Shown one piece after another: positions 24,501-35,911 of a DNA stretch of 64,000 nucleotides. The position numbers and the translations under genes were made by a program. Location: the NCBI GenBank assembly GCA_016081115.2, contig CM071930.1, positions 40,089,335-40,153,334 on the forward strand, in the 5' to 3' direction. How positions within the stretch are numbered: the first letter of the stretch is position 1; every line of letters begins with the position of its first letter. This DNA comes from Rehmannia glutinosa. Taxonomy: Eukaryota > Streptophyta > Magnoliopsida > Lamiales > Orobanchaceae. The notes under the pieces were generated by a model. The model was not told the DNA's origin. It saw nothing but the letters and a program-made list of their open reading frames with translations, and ran no database searches.

Positions 24501-27500
24501 GAGATAACATAAATAAAATCCATATAGACAGATACTTTAGAAATACAAGCAGAAATTTAATTGAGGGAATAAAAATAAAAAAAATGCTCACACTTAATCA
24601 TGTCATAACATAACAACAGAAAATTCATACTTATGCATGACACTAGAAAATGATAGTGGGCCCATCTTGAGATACCTAGCACAACATTGATGTTCGATCT
24701 TTGGACAAGAGCATCAATTGTAAGTGGTACTCTCAAATGTAGTAATCAAATCGACAATAAGTCTGTCAAACAATAACCTTCCTTTGGGCGATTATTGTTT
24801 ACATGGATAAATTAATAATCATCACGTATTTATTACCACATGTATGTCTATTATTCGGCCAAGTAATAACCTTCCTTTGGGCCGGTCATTATTCGCATAA
24901 ATAATAGACGCACACATCTTAATACTCCAAAATAAATAAATCTACACAATAGAGGTTACTTTGGCAACATATTGTTTCAATTAAATTATAATGAAATATC
25001 AGACATCAAATATAATCCTGATTCATATGTCTATCATCTGGCCAGACAATAACCTTCCTTTGGGCCGATTATTAACCGCATAGATATAAACAAACCGCAA
25101 ATCTTTTGCCTGAATCTAATATTTCAAAATAAATTTAGTAACAGAGGTCACTTTGGCGACATGCTATTTCAATTTATCTCGAAATATAAAGATGTGATTC
25201 GCTAACTAAAATAAAAATTAATATATCAGGATTATAACTAAATTTGGGTCGTAATCTCAAAATATTAAATTTAAATCCAATCACGATTTAAATTTAATTC
25301 AATCCTTACAGGTATGAATAAATTCATCCCAACTTTATGACCCAACGAAGCAAGCTCTAACCATAAGCAAAAAAAAAAAACATCCTTACTAGAACTTAAA
25401 ACCCAGAGTGAGATTAGGCTTTCAACTTTATATGAACTTGATTTCAAATTAACTTTATTTGAATATAAAGTCCAAAGAAAACTAAATAAAACTTTAAATT
25501 CAACTTTATTTAAATTTAATAACCCAGATAACCAGATTGGGTCATAAATCTAACTCAATCCAAAATCAAGTCCAATATCCAAAATTTCAAGCCCAAAATT
25601 AAACCATATAAATTTGAGCCCAAAACAATTAAACTCAACCCTTAATTCTTTATTTTGATTTAAAGCCTGAAAAACCAAATAGGCCTAAAATCAAACTTTT
25701 ATTTTTCTTTGCAAGAGCTTGATCTTAATTTGAGTGAAATTCCTTACGGATTATATTTGAATAAAAATTCAAAATTAATCCAATCTTTATGGGTTGAATA
25801 GAATTCATCCCTTAATGACTCAATACCTTAAGCCCTAATTAATAATCCAAAATTTTCCTTAATTGAAATTTGGACTCAAAGTAATTCAAGCCCATAATTC
25901 ATCCTTTATTTAGACTTAAAGACCCAAAACAAATATTTAGGTCCAAAATCTAACCTTTGACTTTGGATTAATAAAAAGGAGCCAACTGCTTTAATCCGTT
26001 TCCAACCAGCATCAAGCCCAAAATTTACGTTAATTGGGTTCAAGAAATAGGCCCAGTACTTTAATTTAAGCCCAAAAAATGAAAACAGGCGCATAACCCT
26101 TGAAGACTGATCTCTTCGCACAAAGGCAGCCCCGCTGCCACTACTTACCACCACACCGCCGTCGGCCTCCTGTCACCTGCCGCTGCAAGATGCAGTCCGC
26201 ACCGCTGCCAGCCCAGGGAACGGCTCACCGAAAACAGCAGCACAATCAGTCCGACTCCCAACTGCCGATCGGAAATTCATCGCGCAAGCTACAGTTCCTC
26301 TTTTACGTCTGATCGTTTGGTGGGTGGTGATGGTGATGTGCCGCCGGAATAAACCAAATGGCAAACACCTTTTCTCGCCGCCGCCTTGCCGCCACCGCTG
26401 CTGAATCCTTTACTGTAATGTGAATTGAGTTTGGGCATCGATGTTGGTGTCGGGGTGAGGTGGTCATGAAAACCCGGATCTCAATTTTCAAAATCTGGCA
26501 ACTAAACAACCCTTTTGGCTAACCATACCAGAATGAAATCTCAAGATAGTTTTACAGCATAAATTCCATAACTAAATGGAATACTAACATCGGAATTGCA
26601 ACAGGGTTCGAGATTTCAGAAAACTTTTTTAATTCTCACACAAACAGAATCAGAATTTGATATCCGAAATATGCCGACTCATCTAAGATCAGATAACTGA
26701 TCTTAATACAAGCAGAAAAGAACAACAATAAATTGTTCTTGATAATTCAACATGATTTGCTCTGATACCACTTGTTAGAATTAATAGAATTAATTCATAC
26801 CCCAGAATCATCACGTGAATTATCAAGAAACAAATAAAAAACCAAATCTAATCGGAAGCGTACCTTAAATCCATAGACACAAATTGATACCTTTGATTCG
26901 TGTTGACGCGTGTGAATCCTTATGTGGGTTAGCGTCTTCCACAGCCAAATCCTTTAGGTACTCCATTGGTCTCTCTCAAAGATGGGGAAGAGGAGAAGAG
27001 TGACGACTGATTTGACTTGGGGACCATAACCCTAATGAGAGTTCTTTATATACTAGGTTAATTAGAAGCCCATCAATCCTAATTAACTAGTATTGGGTCT
27101 CTACACATTGCAAAGCACATACCCAATAGATATCCCTAGAGCCCTATTAAATTAGACCACTTAATTGGCTCCATTAAATTAGATAGCCCATAATATAATT
27201 GTAATTACATATGTAAGTCCACATGGGAAATTAATAAAAATCCCAACAGCTGCTGCTCTTGCTTTAGTAGATAGTAGTCGATCTCAAAGAACACAAAAAA
27301 TAGTGGTTTTAACTTACATGTTTAAATTTTCAGGGTCTTGCCAGATTATTGCCCAGTACTATCAGTTCATAAGACTTGGCTTTGAGGTAATTGTTCAAAC
27401 TGAATCATGCAGTTGATCCTCAATAAGAACTGTTTGAAGGGATAAGAATCTACACCTTTTTTCTCTACTCTATGATCAAATAAATGGGATATGGAAATTG

Positions 27501-28281
27501 AGTTATACATGTTTTGGACTCCCGAGATTCCAGTATTGGAACTCTGAAATACCAGCATCATGATCATTATTGGATATCTGCTGTTTCTAAAATGTGACGA
27601 ACTTGGGGAATTCAATCATTAAAGAACAAACACTTGACTGACTAATCTGAAAAACTTCCTTACTAGTGCTGTTGTCAACATGTGAGATTAAGATGGGTTT
27701 TTTTTTATAATGTAATACCGTGAAAATGCTTTAGATCTTTTTTTACTAGCTGTTCACTTTGATCTGTATGCTCCTGTTTTTGTTTCTGCAAGGGTTACAA
27801 AAACATCATGGAGAATTGCATGGAAAACGCAAGGTTGCTCAAAGAAGGAATTACTAAAACAGGGCATTTTGAGATCCTCTCTAAAGATATTGGGGTGCCA
27901 TTAGTGGCATTTTCTCTCAAAGACAGCAGCAGGTATACAGTTTTTCAAATATCCGAATCTCTTAGAAGGTTCGGATGGATAGTTCCCGCGTACACCATGC
28001 CGCCCAATGCCGAGCACATTGTTGTTCTACGCATTGTTATTCGAGAAGATTTCAGCCATACCCTGGCGGAGAGGCTTGTGTTCGATATCGAAAAAGTTGT
28101 CAAGGAATTTGATGAACTGCCGCCTCACGCTTCAGTTAAAACAGCCCACGTCACTCTTGATAATCTGCACAGAGACAAGGGTGATAGCCTAAACATGCAG
28201 AAGAGCATTGCTGAGAGTCAAAAAGAAATCTGCAGCTATTGGAGGAGGATTTCGGACAAGAAGACCAGTGGCGTCTGCTAG
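18583..28281 (+). CDS. GAD: Glutamate decarboxylase, PLP-dependent, calmodulin-regulated, 6 exons
   Basis: Converts L-glutamate to GABA and CO2 in the cytosol (family knowledge). Exons: 18583-18668, 18746-18950, 19413-19613, 20218-20686, 27334-27386, 27793-28281 (stop TAG). They join in phase to 500 codons, the usual plant GAD length. The N-terminus ends TFASRYVRTSLPR. Exon 2 has KEAAYQIVKDELMLDGNPRL, exon 3 [20 protein letters not shown], exon 4 HVDAASGGF and the PLP-binding lysine in SINVSGHKYG (about residue 277). Exon 6 carries YGW-type FGWIVPAYTMPPNAEH. The C-terminus (SYWRRISDKKTSGVC) has the Trp and Lys cluster of the Ca2+/calmodulin-binding autoinhibitory tail. All introns are GT-AG except intron 2, which begins GC. 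Intron 4 is expanded to 6.6 kb by an LTR element. No disabling change was seen, so it looks functional. Confidence 0.96.
18951..19412 (+). other. GAD intron 2 with GC donor
   Basis: Exon 2 ends CTCCAG and the intron starts GCATTT; the acceptor is CCTGTAG before AATCGGTGTG. Phase and protein similarity (TTELQ joined to NRCVNMIAH) fix the junction, so the intron is GC-AG rather than GT-AG. The donor is weak beyond the first two bases. Confidence 0.8.
21106..21581 (-). repeat. 3' LTR of the GAD-intron element
   Basis: On the plus strand it runs from TGTTAGAATTAATAG to AAAATCCCAACA; 476 bp, same length as its partner at 26773-27248. Confidence 0.9.
24760..25160. repeat. Three dispersed direct repeats inside the GAD-intron element
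   Basis: The block ATAACCTTCCTTTGGGC recurs at about 24773, 24867 and 25048, each followed by a variant of CGATTATT. A partner block, AGAGGT(T/C)ACTTTGGC, recurs near 24952 and 25144. No role is known; they could be relics of a duplicated leader. Confidence 0.6.
26759..26770 (-). promoter_or_regulatory. tRNA-iMet primer binding site of the GAD-intron element
   Basis: GCTCTGATACCA on the plus strand is the complement of TGGTATCAGAGC, the standard initiator-Met tRNA primer site, two bases inside the right LTR. Confidence 0.85.
26773..27248 (-). repeat. 5' LTR of the GAD-intron element
   Basis: Same sequence as 21106-21581 apart from about six substitutions; adjacent to the primer site, so it is the 5' LTR in the minus-strand reading. 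Confidence 0.9.
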
Positions 28282-28373
28282 CTGTGTAGGTAATTTTATG
28301 ACCTATGTCTTGACAGTGAAAGGTAGAATGTCTACTTTCTTGTTTGTGAATGGTGAGTGCTGCGATATTATGT

Positions 28374-28379
28374 AATAAA
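28374..28379 (+). terminator. Candidate GAD polyadenylation signal
   Basis: AATAAA lies 93 bases after the GAD stop codon in AT/T-rich sequence, a usual position for a plant near-upstream element. Confidence 0.5.
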
Positions 28380-28588
28380 AGCTATCTTTTGTGGATATAG
28401 GAAGTGTAAGATTTGGAGTTCTTAAATATTTTGTAAGTCAATATTAAAGTGTTAACAATATTAGGATAATACTGCCATCTATCAGAACAGAAATGAAAAG
28501 AAAAATCAAAATTGGAAATAGTAAAATCCATATATGCGAGACTTGGTCCTTGGTTGTTGAGAAAGTGCAAGAAAACAATAAATCTATG

Positions 28589-28651
28589 TACATCCTTGTC
28601 TTGTACTATTTCCTGCAAGGTAATGCATGTTTACATCCTTGTCTTGTACTA
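28589..28651 (+). repeat. Short direct repeat downstream of GAD
   Basis: ACATCCTTGTCTTGTACTA occurs twice, 43 bases apart, just before the Mutator-like transposase remnant. Confidence 0.6.
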
Positions 28652-28679
28652 CTGCCGGTGGGCTTTTTGCCATAATACC

Positions 28680-29285
28680 CAAAATTTCAAATCACTTCGA
28701 TAGAAGATGGTGGATTCCAAACAAATTAAGTGGTAGTGAAAATATTTCTGAGTGTATAAACTCTGTTCTAAAGGATGATAGACGATTGTCCATCTCTGCC
28801 CTTTTGCGATTCACTTTGACTCGTACTGTAAAGTGTTTCTATGAAATAATTAGGAATGAAACCGTAGCACTGCAAAAGAACATATATGGCCGGATGACAT
28901 CCTCCAGAAATACCAAAGACAATACAGGCTTGCACTAAATCAGTTTGTCCAGATGTATGACTAACAAACCCAAACATCGAGTGTTACTACGATACCACTG
29001 TGTGCAAGCCGTGTTCAAACTTTCAAAGTGAAATTGTCTACACAAGAGTGTTCATGCATGCAATGGAAGAATGATGGAATCTCGTGTTCCATGCAATGGA
29101 GGTTTGCAAATACGTTAATATTGATCCAATCAATTTCATGCAACCATATTACAACTCAATACATATGAAAAAATATGTTGGTTCAGTCCACTACCGAATG
29201 ACGACGCGTGGGACAAGGCATCTTCAATCTGTGCCACAATTCAGACACACGAGTTTTGATAAATCACAGTCGAGATAGAATTACA
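28680..29285 (+). pseudogene. Mutator-like (MULE) transposase C-terminal fossil
   Basis: Pieces in more than one frame read N-I-S-E-C-I-N-S-V-L-K-D-D-R-R-L-S-I-S-A-L (about 28735-28810), matching the segment following the catalytic region of MuDR-type transposases. Then, at 29075-29240, comes S-C-S/F-H-A-M-E-V-C-K-Y followed by DPINFMQPYYNSIHMKKYVG, which fits the C-terminal CX(n)CXH SWIM zinc-finger and the Y-Y...Y...Y pattern of MULE transposases. Stops and frameshifts break it. The N-terminal and DDE regions were not found. No terminal inverted repeats were identified. Confidence 0.65.
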
Positions 29286-29846
29286 AGAATGCACAATGCA
29301 ATAGATTGGCCAGAAGATCGTGACCATGACTTGTTGTAGGTGGTGATCGGACCAAATGTCTGATTTTTTCATGGGACTGACTTCAAAAAATCCTAAGGTT
29401 GCATTGATTGAAGGATTTGATTTGACGAGAGGATTTGAGGAAGAGATTTCAAATTAACTCCACATAAGATATATTGATTTGAAGCCCACCACAATTATTT
29501 AAAAATAGCTTAAAATAAGAAGTTAAGGATTTGAAATTCATTGTATAATGAACCCATCCAAACGAGTTCAATAACTTAAATGCTCGAATATACATTGAAA
29601 TAAGAAGAAAACTAGCTGCATTATATTAGTAGAAATAATGCAATATCCAACTCCAACATTTGATATAGATCTAGGTTATCAAGTGAATATCCAATAATTA
29701 AAGACCAATATATTAGTGAAATTAATTAATTAAAGGGAGACTAATATAATACTTGAAATATTATCAAGTTTAATATAAAAATATATATAAGGTGATTGTT
29801 GAAATATTATTTGAGAATAATAATACTGTTAAAAGAAAACAACAAC

Positions 29847-29883
<37 letters not shown>

Positions 29884-30238
29884 GAAAATGCAGATAAAAC
29901 TATAATCAGGAAATAAGACGTGATCTTGTACTAATCCTAATTTATAATGAAATCTAGCTAAAATATGTATATATGTGTACATATGTAATATACCAATCAT
30001 ATTAACTTATAAATATATAAAGAGATATATTAATGTATTAATGTATATATTTATAGGGATTGGTTCATATGAGACACTCTTACTGTGATGAGATATTATG
30101 GACTAATCTTAATCATTGTTTTGAATTTTTAGGCGATTGTGATTGTTTCAGTATTTTAGGTAATTTTTTTTTTAATTCAATTAATAGTATAGTGCAATTG
30201 TCTAAAGGCAAAAACGACCGCCCTACGAGTCAGAACCT
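29286..30238. other. Intergenic AT-rich sequence with TAA microsatellite
   Basis: There is no gene signal. A (TAA)n tract of about 12 units is at 29847-29882. The remainder is AT-rich with scattered ATATAT runs. Confidence 0.5.
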
Positions 30239-31364
30239 GTAAGACGGATCCTACCCGACCCACACCGACCCACCCGTTATATTTTAATTTTTTTTATTTT
30301 CAGTTTGTTTTCAGTTTTTTCCCCTTACCCGACCCACGTAAGACACTTTTACCCACGTTTCTTCTCACTTTCTTTTTTTTCCTTTCTTTTCACGCTCGTC
30401 TGTCTTTCTGTTGCTTCTTCTTCATCTTTGATTTTTGATTTTTGGACTTTTAACTGTGTTTTGATACTTCGAGACCAACTCCGGTAATAACATCCTGCAT
30501 ATTCTCCGATTTTGTTTCCGAGTTCGTTGCTTGTGTTCGAGTTCGATTTTAGGGGTTTTGCTAGTGTCCAATTTTAGGTTTTTTTTTTCGAGTTGGTGTA
30601 TTGCAGTCTGTTGTGGTGTATTCTCGATGGTGTATTTAGGTTTTGACCGCTGCTTTCAACCTTTGAAGTTTGCAGGTACTTAATTTTATATTTTCTGCAA
30701 ATTTTTCTGTAATTTTTCGAAAACCATAAATTGGAGAGGAGATTTTACATTTCTTATGTGTTCGATGGTATTTAATTATGTGTAAATTTGTTGTTAGTCT
30801 TGTGATTTTTACATTGTCTTTTTGCCTTTCCGAGTGTATGTGATTCTAGAGTTATTTTGTTATATTGTCCGTATGTTTCTGTGAATTTGACTAAATAGTA
30901 TTCATGACTCTGTTCCTTCTTCTTCATCTTCGATTTTTGATTTTTAATAAAAACGATATTTTTCCAGTCTAAAGTGATACTATGTCAAGGGAACTACTAA
31001 TGTAATTTTATATATTTTTTGAGTAAAAGTGATACTTTTTTTAATAAAAAGTGATATTTTTGAACAACACTGTATATAACTTTGCAAGTAATGATCAATT
31101 TTTGTTAATCTGAAAACGTCTACTTTTTAGAGTAAAAATGATACTTTTTAATAAAAAGTGATATTTTTTGAATCTAAAGTGATACTTTTCGTCAAATAAT
31201 ATTATAAAAATGCCACCACTCCATAGATATACTATTCTTCCGTCTAATATAACAAACATATCACCGCCCTAATGATATCTTTGTTTCACCATCTAAAATT
31301 ACAAAATCCCAATGCCCCAAAAATTACAAAAATATCGGCGAGTTTTGGGTTGGATCCGTCTTAC
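30239..31364. mobile_element. Inverted-repeat element with AAAGTGATAC motifs
   Basis: GTAAGACGGATCC at 30239-30251 is matched in inverted orientation by GGATCCGTCTTAC at 31352-31364, with partial similarity outside and inside. The interior holds several copies of AAAGTGATA(C/T)TTTTT between 30970 and 31190. No transposase frame. The true ends and duplication were not resolved. Confidence 0.5.
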
Positions 31365-31457
31365 GGATTAGCGGTGACTATCAACGCCAAGGATTTGGTG
31401 AATATTGCTCACTACTACCCGGGAAGGAGCAATCGAGATTAAGGAAGCGATGTAAAC

Positions 31458-31900
31458 TTGGCCGACGCATGGAAAGAGATAGCCAAGTCCGACTTTTTTG
31501 ATAAAATTATATACACAAAGCAAACAAGAGATCATTTGAAGGAGGATTATCACAAGTTGTTGGACATAGTTGCCAAATGTATCGACATCAAATTTGGCGG
31601 CACTTTGACCAATCACAAAGGCAAAGCGATTGTAATGGCCGCAATCATCGAAGAAAAGAAGATAAATCGGGCTGAGTTTGTCTACAAAGCAGACTCGCTT
31701 AACGTGGGGAACAAATCCTTCAAAGAAGATGGCACATTTGGAGGATCCTAGGATATGGCACGGTGATTGGCCGGCTATTGGAGGTGAAAGGAGTCCCTAT
31801 TAGACATGGGAAGACTTTCCATGTTAACAAGAGGATGTTGAGCAAACCTCTGCGGCGCACTGAGAAGAGAGCTTACGCCAAGAGAGCGACACCGGTGAGG
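31458..31900 (+). pseudogene. Fragment of an unknown retroelement protein
   Basis: A 97-codon frame (ADAWKEIAKSDFFDKIIYTK... to FKEDGTFGGS) continues after a frameshift into GYGTVIGRLLEVKGVPIRHG. The general pattern loosely recalls the 'putative plant transposon protein' domains found in non-autonomous plant elements, but I cannot name the family with confidence. It is followed by basic, serine/proline-rich decayed sequence. Confidence 0.35.
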
Positions 31901-32449
31901 GGGAATCAATGACCCCAAGATAAACCGCTTCCTCACGGCCTAAGAAGAAAAGCGCCCTGCGGTGCCTAAGAAGATGCATTGCCCCCGCAACAAAGAAAAC
32001 CAAACATGTTCCCGCCCCGCAGAAGAGTCACTGCCGCCGGCTGACCATGTCTCTCGCTGCCAGCTAGCGGTCGAGAAGAACTCACAAATACCTTCTCCGA
32101 TCGTCAAAAGGAGGAGAAGCCCGACAAGCCTAGACGGCCGGCTCCTCGAAACAAACACCAAAGACGGCCCTACCGCCAAGACTCGAGAGGACACCGCCTA
32201 AACTGAGAAATTCCCCTGGTACAAACCAGGAGACGAAGAAGACTCACAAGCGGTCGAGCAAGGAGAAACCGGTGAGTCGGTTACTCGGCCTAGCACAAAT
32301 ACCGGGAGACTCTTTGGAGAAGTAGAGTCTCCGGATGTAGTTGATGAAACAACCAAGTCTCGTCGAAGGCGATCGCAGAGGCAACTCAAGACACACAGTT
32401 TGTAGCTCACACAAATTGGTGAAGCACAAGAAGAACCAAGCCTAAGCGG

Positions 32450-35400
32450 ATAGTGATGTAATGATCCTATCTCCACCTTACCCAAACATCCAAAATCGTC
32501 TGCGTGAGTGGAGAAAATGGAAGTTGAGCAAGTCAAGGAACAGTTCCAACGGCCCGAGTTCATAGAAGAAGAAGAGGAAGGCGCTAAATTTCCTTGGATT
32601 AACTCATGTGCTCGACTCACGGATGAAGACAACTGCATAGACATTCTGCATTTACAAGGACAAGGAGAGAGAAAAGTGAGTGAAGAAGCCGAAGCACGTG
32701 AGAAGGCAAGCATCCGCCTATCTCGGCACCACGTAACACACACATCCTCTTCTTGATGTCTTCTCCGAAAGTAACGAGGAACCAGGAGAATGCTACGCCA
32801 CGAAGAGTTGCAAATGCAGCAAGCATTGCATGAATCAAGAATCCTTCACGAGCAAAGACTAATGGAGGGACCAGGAGAGTCCTCGAACACGGTGAAATCG
32901 ATCTAATGGGAGTGGTTCAAATAGCCATTGTTGTTTCTTTGCTACCACTTCCCACTCACTCGGAAGAAGCGCAATAAGGAATCGGCGATGGCGGGATAGT
33001 GGGGACCCCGGTCGAGCCAACCCCTATTGAAGGTGTGCTACCACCGCCCCAACGGTGAACCATCAATCGAAGCAGTAGGGAGTTTGGAGACGAGTGACCC
33101 CACTCCAAGTCACTCGGTGGTGCGCCCGGGGGAAACTCCTCCCTTTGCGGCAAGGTCGGAGGATCTGCAGATGACTCCACAAAGAATCAAGGAGGCGAAG
33201 AAGAGAAATTACAATCACAAGAAGAAGAAAGAAGTTGCCATCAACGAAGCTCGGCGATTGAGACTGTCTCGGTGAGGTGCCAACCGCTCTGGCGAAGGCT
33301 AATGACGCCGATGCGGTCGAGGCACGAGGAAGGAATGACCGGGAGTTAACACTGGCGATGAAAGTGCAATCCATGGGGTTGAGACTCCAATGGATGCCAT
33401 TGTAGAAGACCCTAAGACAGTTGGATTAATGTCGAAAGGGAGGACGAGCCTCGGCAGCAGAGAGACTTTGGAGGAAATGAAGGCCCACGGGAGGTTGAGA
33501 CTTCCGGGGGTAAAGAAGTCAAGTAGAGAACATCCCTCCTACTATAATCGACCCATCCGAGAAGGAGATCGCACTTCATGATTCCCAGGAAAACCACGAT
33601 GTCACTTTTCTCGGGATCGGAAAGGCGAAGTTTTCGAGTCATCCCCTATGACAAATCCAAAAGACTCACAGTGCGGATGTTCCAAGCACGAGCAAGTCGA
33701 TCCCAAGACTACTCGTCAAACTTTTAACTTTGATGATGAGCCACCAATGGAAATCTCATCATCGTCCGATGACGCTACCGATAAGGCCGAGGACCGTCTC
33801 TGAAATGGAGAAATCATTTGAGACCAACGAAGTCATTGTTAAGACAGTGAGGCTCGCAAGCCGGGTCTACTTTACAACAAAACCCAGTGAACCAGAGACC
33901 ACCGCTCGGGCTCCTCAAGCCGCAGCAGGATCGATTCCCAAAAAGAACTTCACGCGCACCGCTCATCATCGAACAGATCCCGGTTGGCGGTGATGAATCT
34001 TTTGTAGAATCATCCCTTTCTCACTTTGGAGATACGAGAACTCCACGAAGAGTCGAAAACGAACAAGCACGCTATTACAAACCAGCTCTGTTCTTCCATC
34101 GACACCATTGTTCCGGTGATTATGATTTGATTTCGATGTGTATGGCCATCACCGCATGAAGAAGAATCATTTGAAGTTCGAGAAGTGTTCAAGGCAATTG
34201 CTTTCTTTGAGATTGAAAGGATGGAGAGGCATCAGGCCTCTTTGGACATGCGATCGACAATGAGAGATGCCACCTTACACTACGGTGATTTAAGAGGCAT
34301 ACTTGATTCGGATAAGGGAATGGTGGCAACGGCGGCAAACAATGCGTGTGGAACAGTGAGATACTTCGGACAATTGTTCAACAAGTCTGGTGTGGAGAGT
34401 GAAAATGCGATGCAAAGACGAAGCTGAGAGAACACATTGAGCATATGCATGAAGCTCACACTGCCGAGATCAAGCTGCTGCGTGAGCAAAATACAAATGA
34501 TCTACGGCGTTTGGAAGAACACATGACAAGAAAATTCACCTTCTCATGGCCGAGATGAAGCCGATTTCAGCAGAATCCAACGCTACTCGACCAATTCCGT
34601 CCGCATACAACGCAAATGACTTGAAGAGTAACTCAACCATCAAGACTCGACTTCATGCTTGCCAAAGATGTTCCCTGGGGTTCCTCTATCCTTTGATGAT
34701 GCCAAAAGGGGGAAGAGGAATACCTTAAAGCAAACAAAATCAAGTTTGAAAAGAAAGGAGCGGTGAGAAGGGAAAATCGGTGAGGAAGTCTTGAAATCGA
34801 AGAAAGGAAAGCTTGTTGAGGGGGAAGGATCGGCAGATGTGACATTGATGATTGCACAAACCCCAACAAGGTCTGTCACGGTGACATTATAAGCAAAGCA
34901 AACTCCCCCGTGACTCGCCACTCCAACACTCTGCTTTGTATCTATGGCCGAAAAGAGGAAAACAATTGAAGCGAGGGATGAAGGAAGTGGAAGGAAGAAT
35001 GGATGCCAGGGTGATGAACATCTTGAAAGAACATGGAGGCATTCCGGTTGTGAGAGACACTTATGCCATCTCGGATGTCGGGACATAGCCACGATCGGTC
35101 GATGAATTTAAAACGCTCGAACTGGAGGGATACTTTGCAAATATGTCTATGGCTCAAGCTTGGGACTTATCTTTGGGAAAAGGGTCTCACGTTATGTGAA
35201 GAAGCCGACAGCATCGACTTAGGCAATCACTCTGCTGGTCACTCCACTGGTCACTCATTTGGAAGAAGAAGACCCAAGTCGAAGATACGCCCAGGTAGAG
35301 GAAGAAGCAAAGAAGGGTGGAGGAAGAAGCTTGGACCAGGCCTCCGCCCAAGAATATTGAATACGTAGATCCGGGAAAGAAAGGAGGGATCTATGGGGTG

Positions 35401-35700
35401 GGCTTGACCAAGTGGCAAATTTGAAAGTGGCTAAAACTAACGCCGAGTATGCACAAAGAATAGAAGAAGAAAACAAGAGACAAACTCGGCTATGGCGGGA
35501 AAGACGGGAAAGAATAAGAAAAGATGAAGGCTGCCGGGAAGGCATATGAGAAGAAAAAGAAGGCGGTGACGACGAGAAAAAGAGGAGAAGAGAAGAAGAT
35601 CTTTGATCAAGATGAAAGAAGAGAGACAATGAAGGAGATGAAGTGTTCTTTGTCCAACCCTTCATGTATTTTATCATGTAAATACATACAATGTAAGTCT
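32450..35700 (+). pseudogene. Decayed charged-protein coding region of the unclassified element
   Basis: Numerous short plus-strand frames are rich in Glu, Lys and Arg (for example EEEEEGAKF near 32560 and KKKKAVTTRKR near 35555). They are broken every few hundred bases. No conserved catalytic motif was seen. The GA bias suggests one formerly continuous, highly charged, possibly coiled-coil protein. Confidence 0.3.
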
Positions 35701-35911
35701 TACGTAATAAAGCTAAATTATTTTTTTGTGTGAAGACAATTATGTGCTCTGATACACCCTGTAAACAGTTGTGTTAAGGAACAAGAATGATATGATCAAT
35801 AAAAGAATTGATTCTGCGCATACATTCTATGTCAATACACTATCTGTATGTATCTTTTCTTTGTTTGCATTTTTGAATGATTTAAGTTTTGGCATCATCA
35901 AAAAGGGAAAT

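Larger units (their letters stand above)
21106..27248 (-). mobile_element. Young non-autonomous LTR retrotransposon (LARD-like) in GAD intron 4
   Basis: Two 476-bp LTRs differ at about six positions by eye (near 1.3%). Next to the right LTR is GCTCTGATACCA (26759-26770), the complement of a tRNA-iMet primer site; next to the left LTR is a polypurine tract on the minus strand (AAGTGGGAGAT). The element therefore reads right to left, antisense to GAD. The 5.2-kb interior has no long reading frame, no recognisable gag or pol, and is AT-rich. The size fits a large retrotransposon derivative. Flanking 5-mers TTTGC and GCTGC do not match exactly. Splicing must remove it for GAD to be made. Confidence 0.85.

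Noticed and set aside
26100..26510. GC-rich Pro/His-rich frames near the 5' end of the LTR element in GAD intron 4
   Set aside because: Short on both strands, low-complexity, with no recognisable domain; could be a captured UTR but nothing supports a gene.
34633..35677. Minus-strand frames of 140-150 codons rich in Ser, Leu and Phe
   Set aside because: They are complements of GA-rich plus-strand sequence in the degenerate element; no family pattern.
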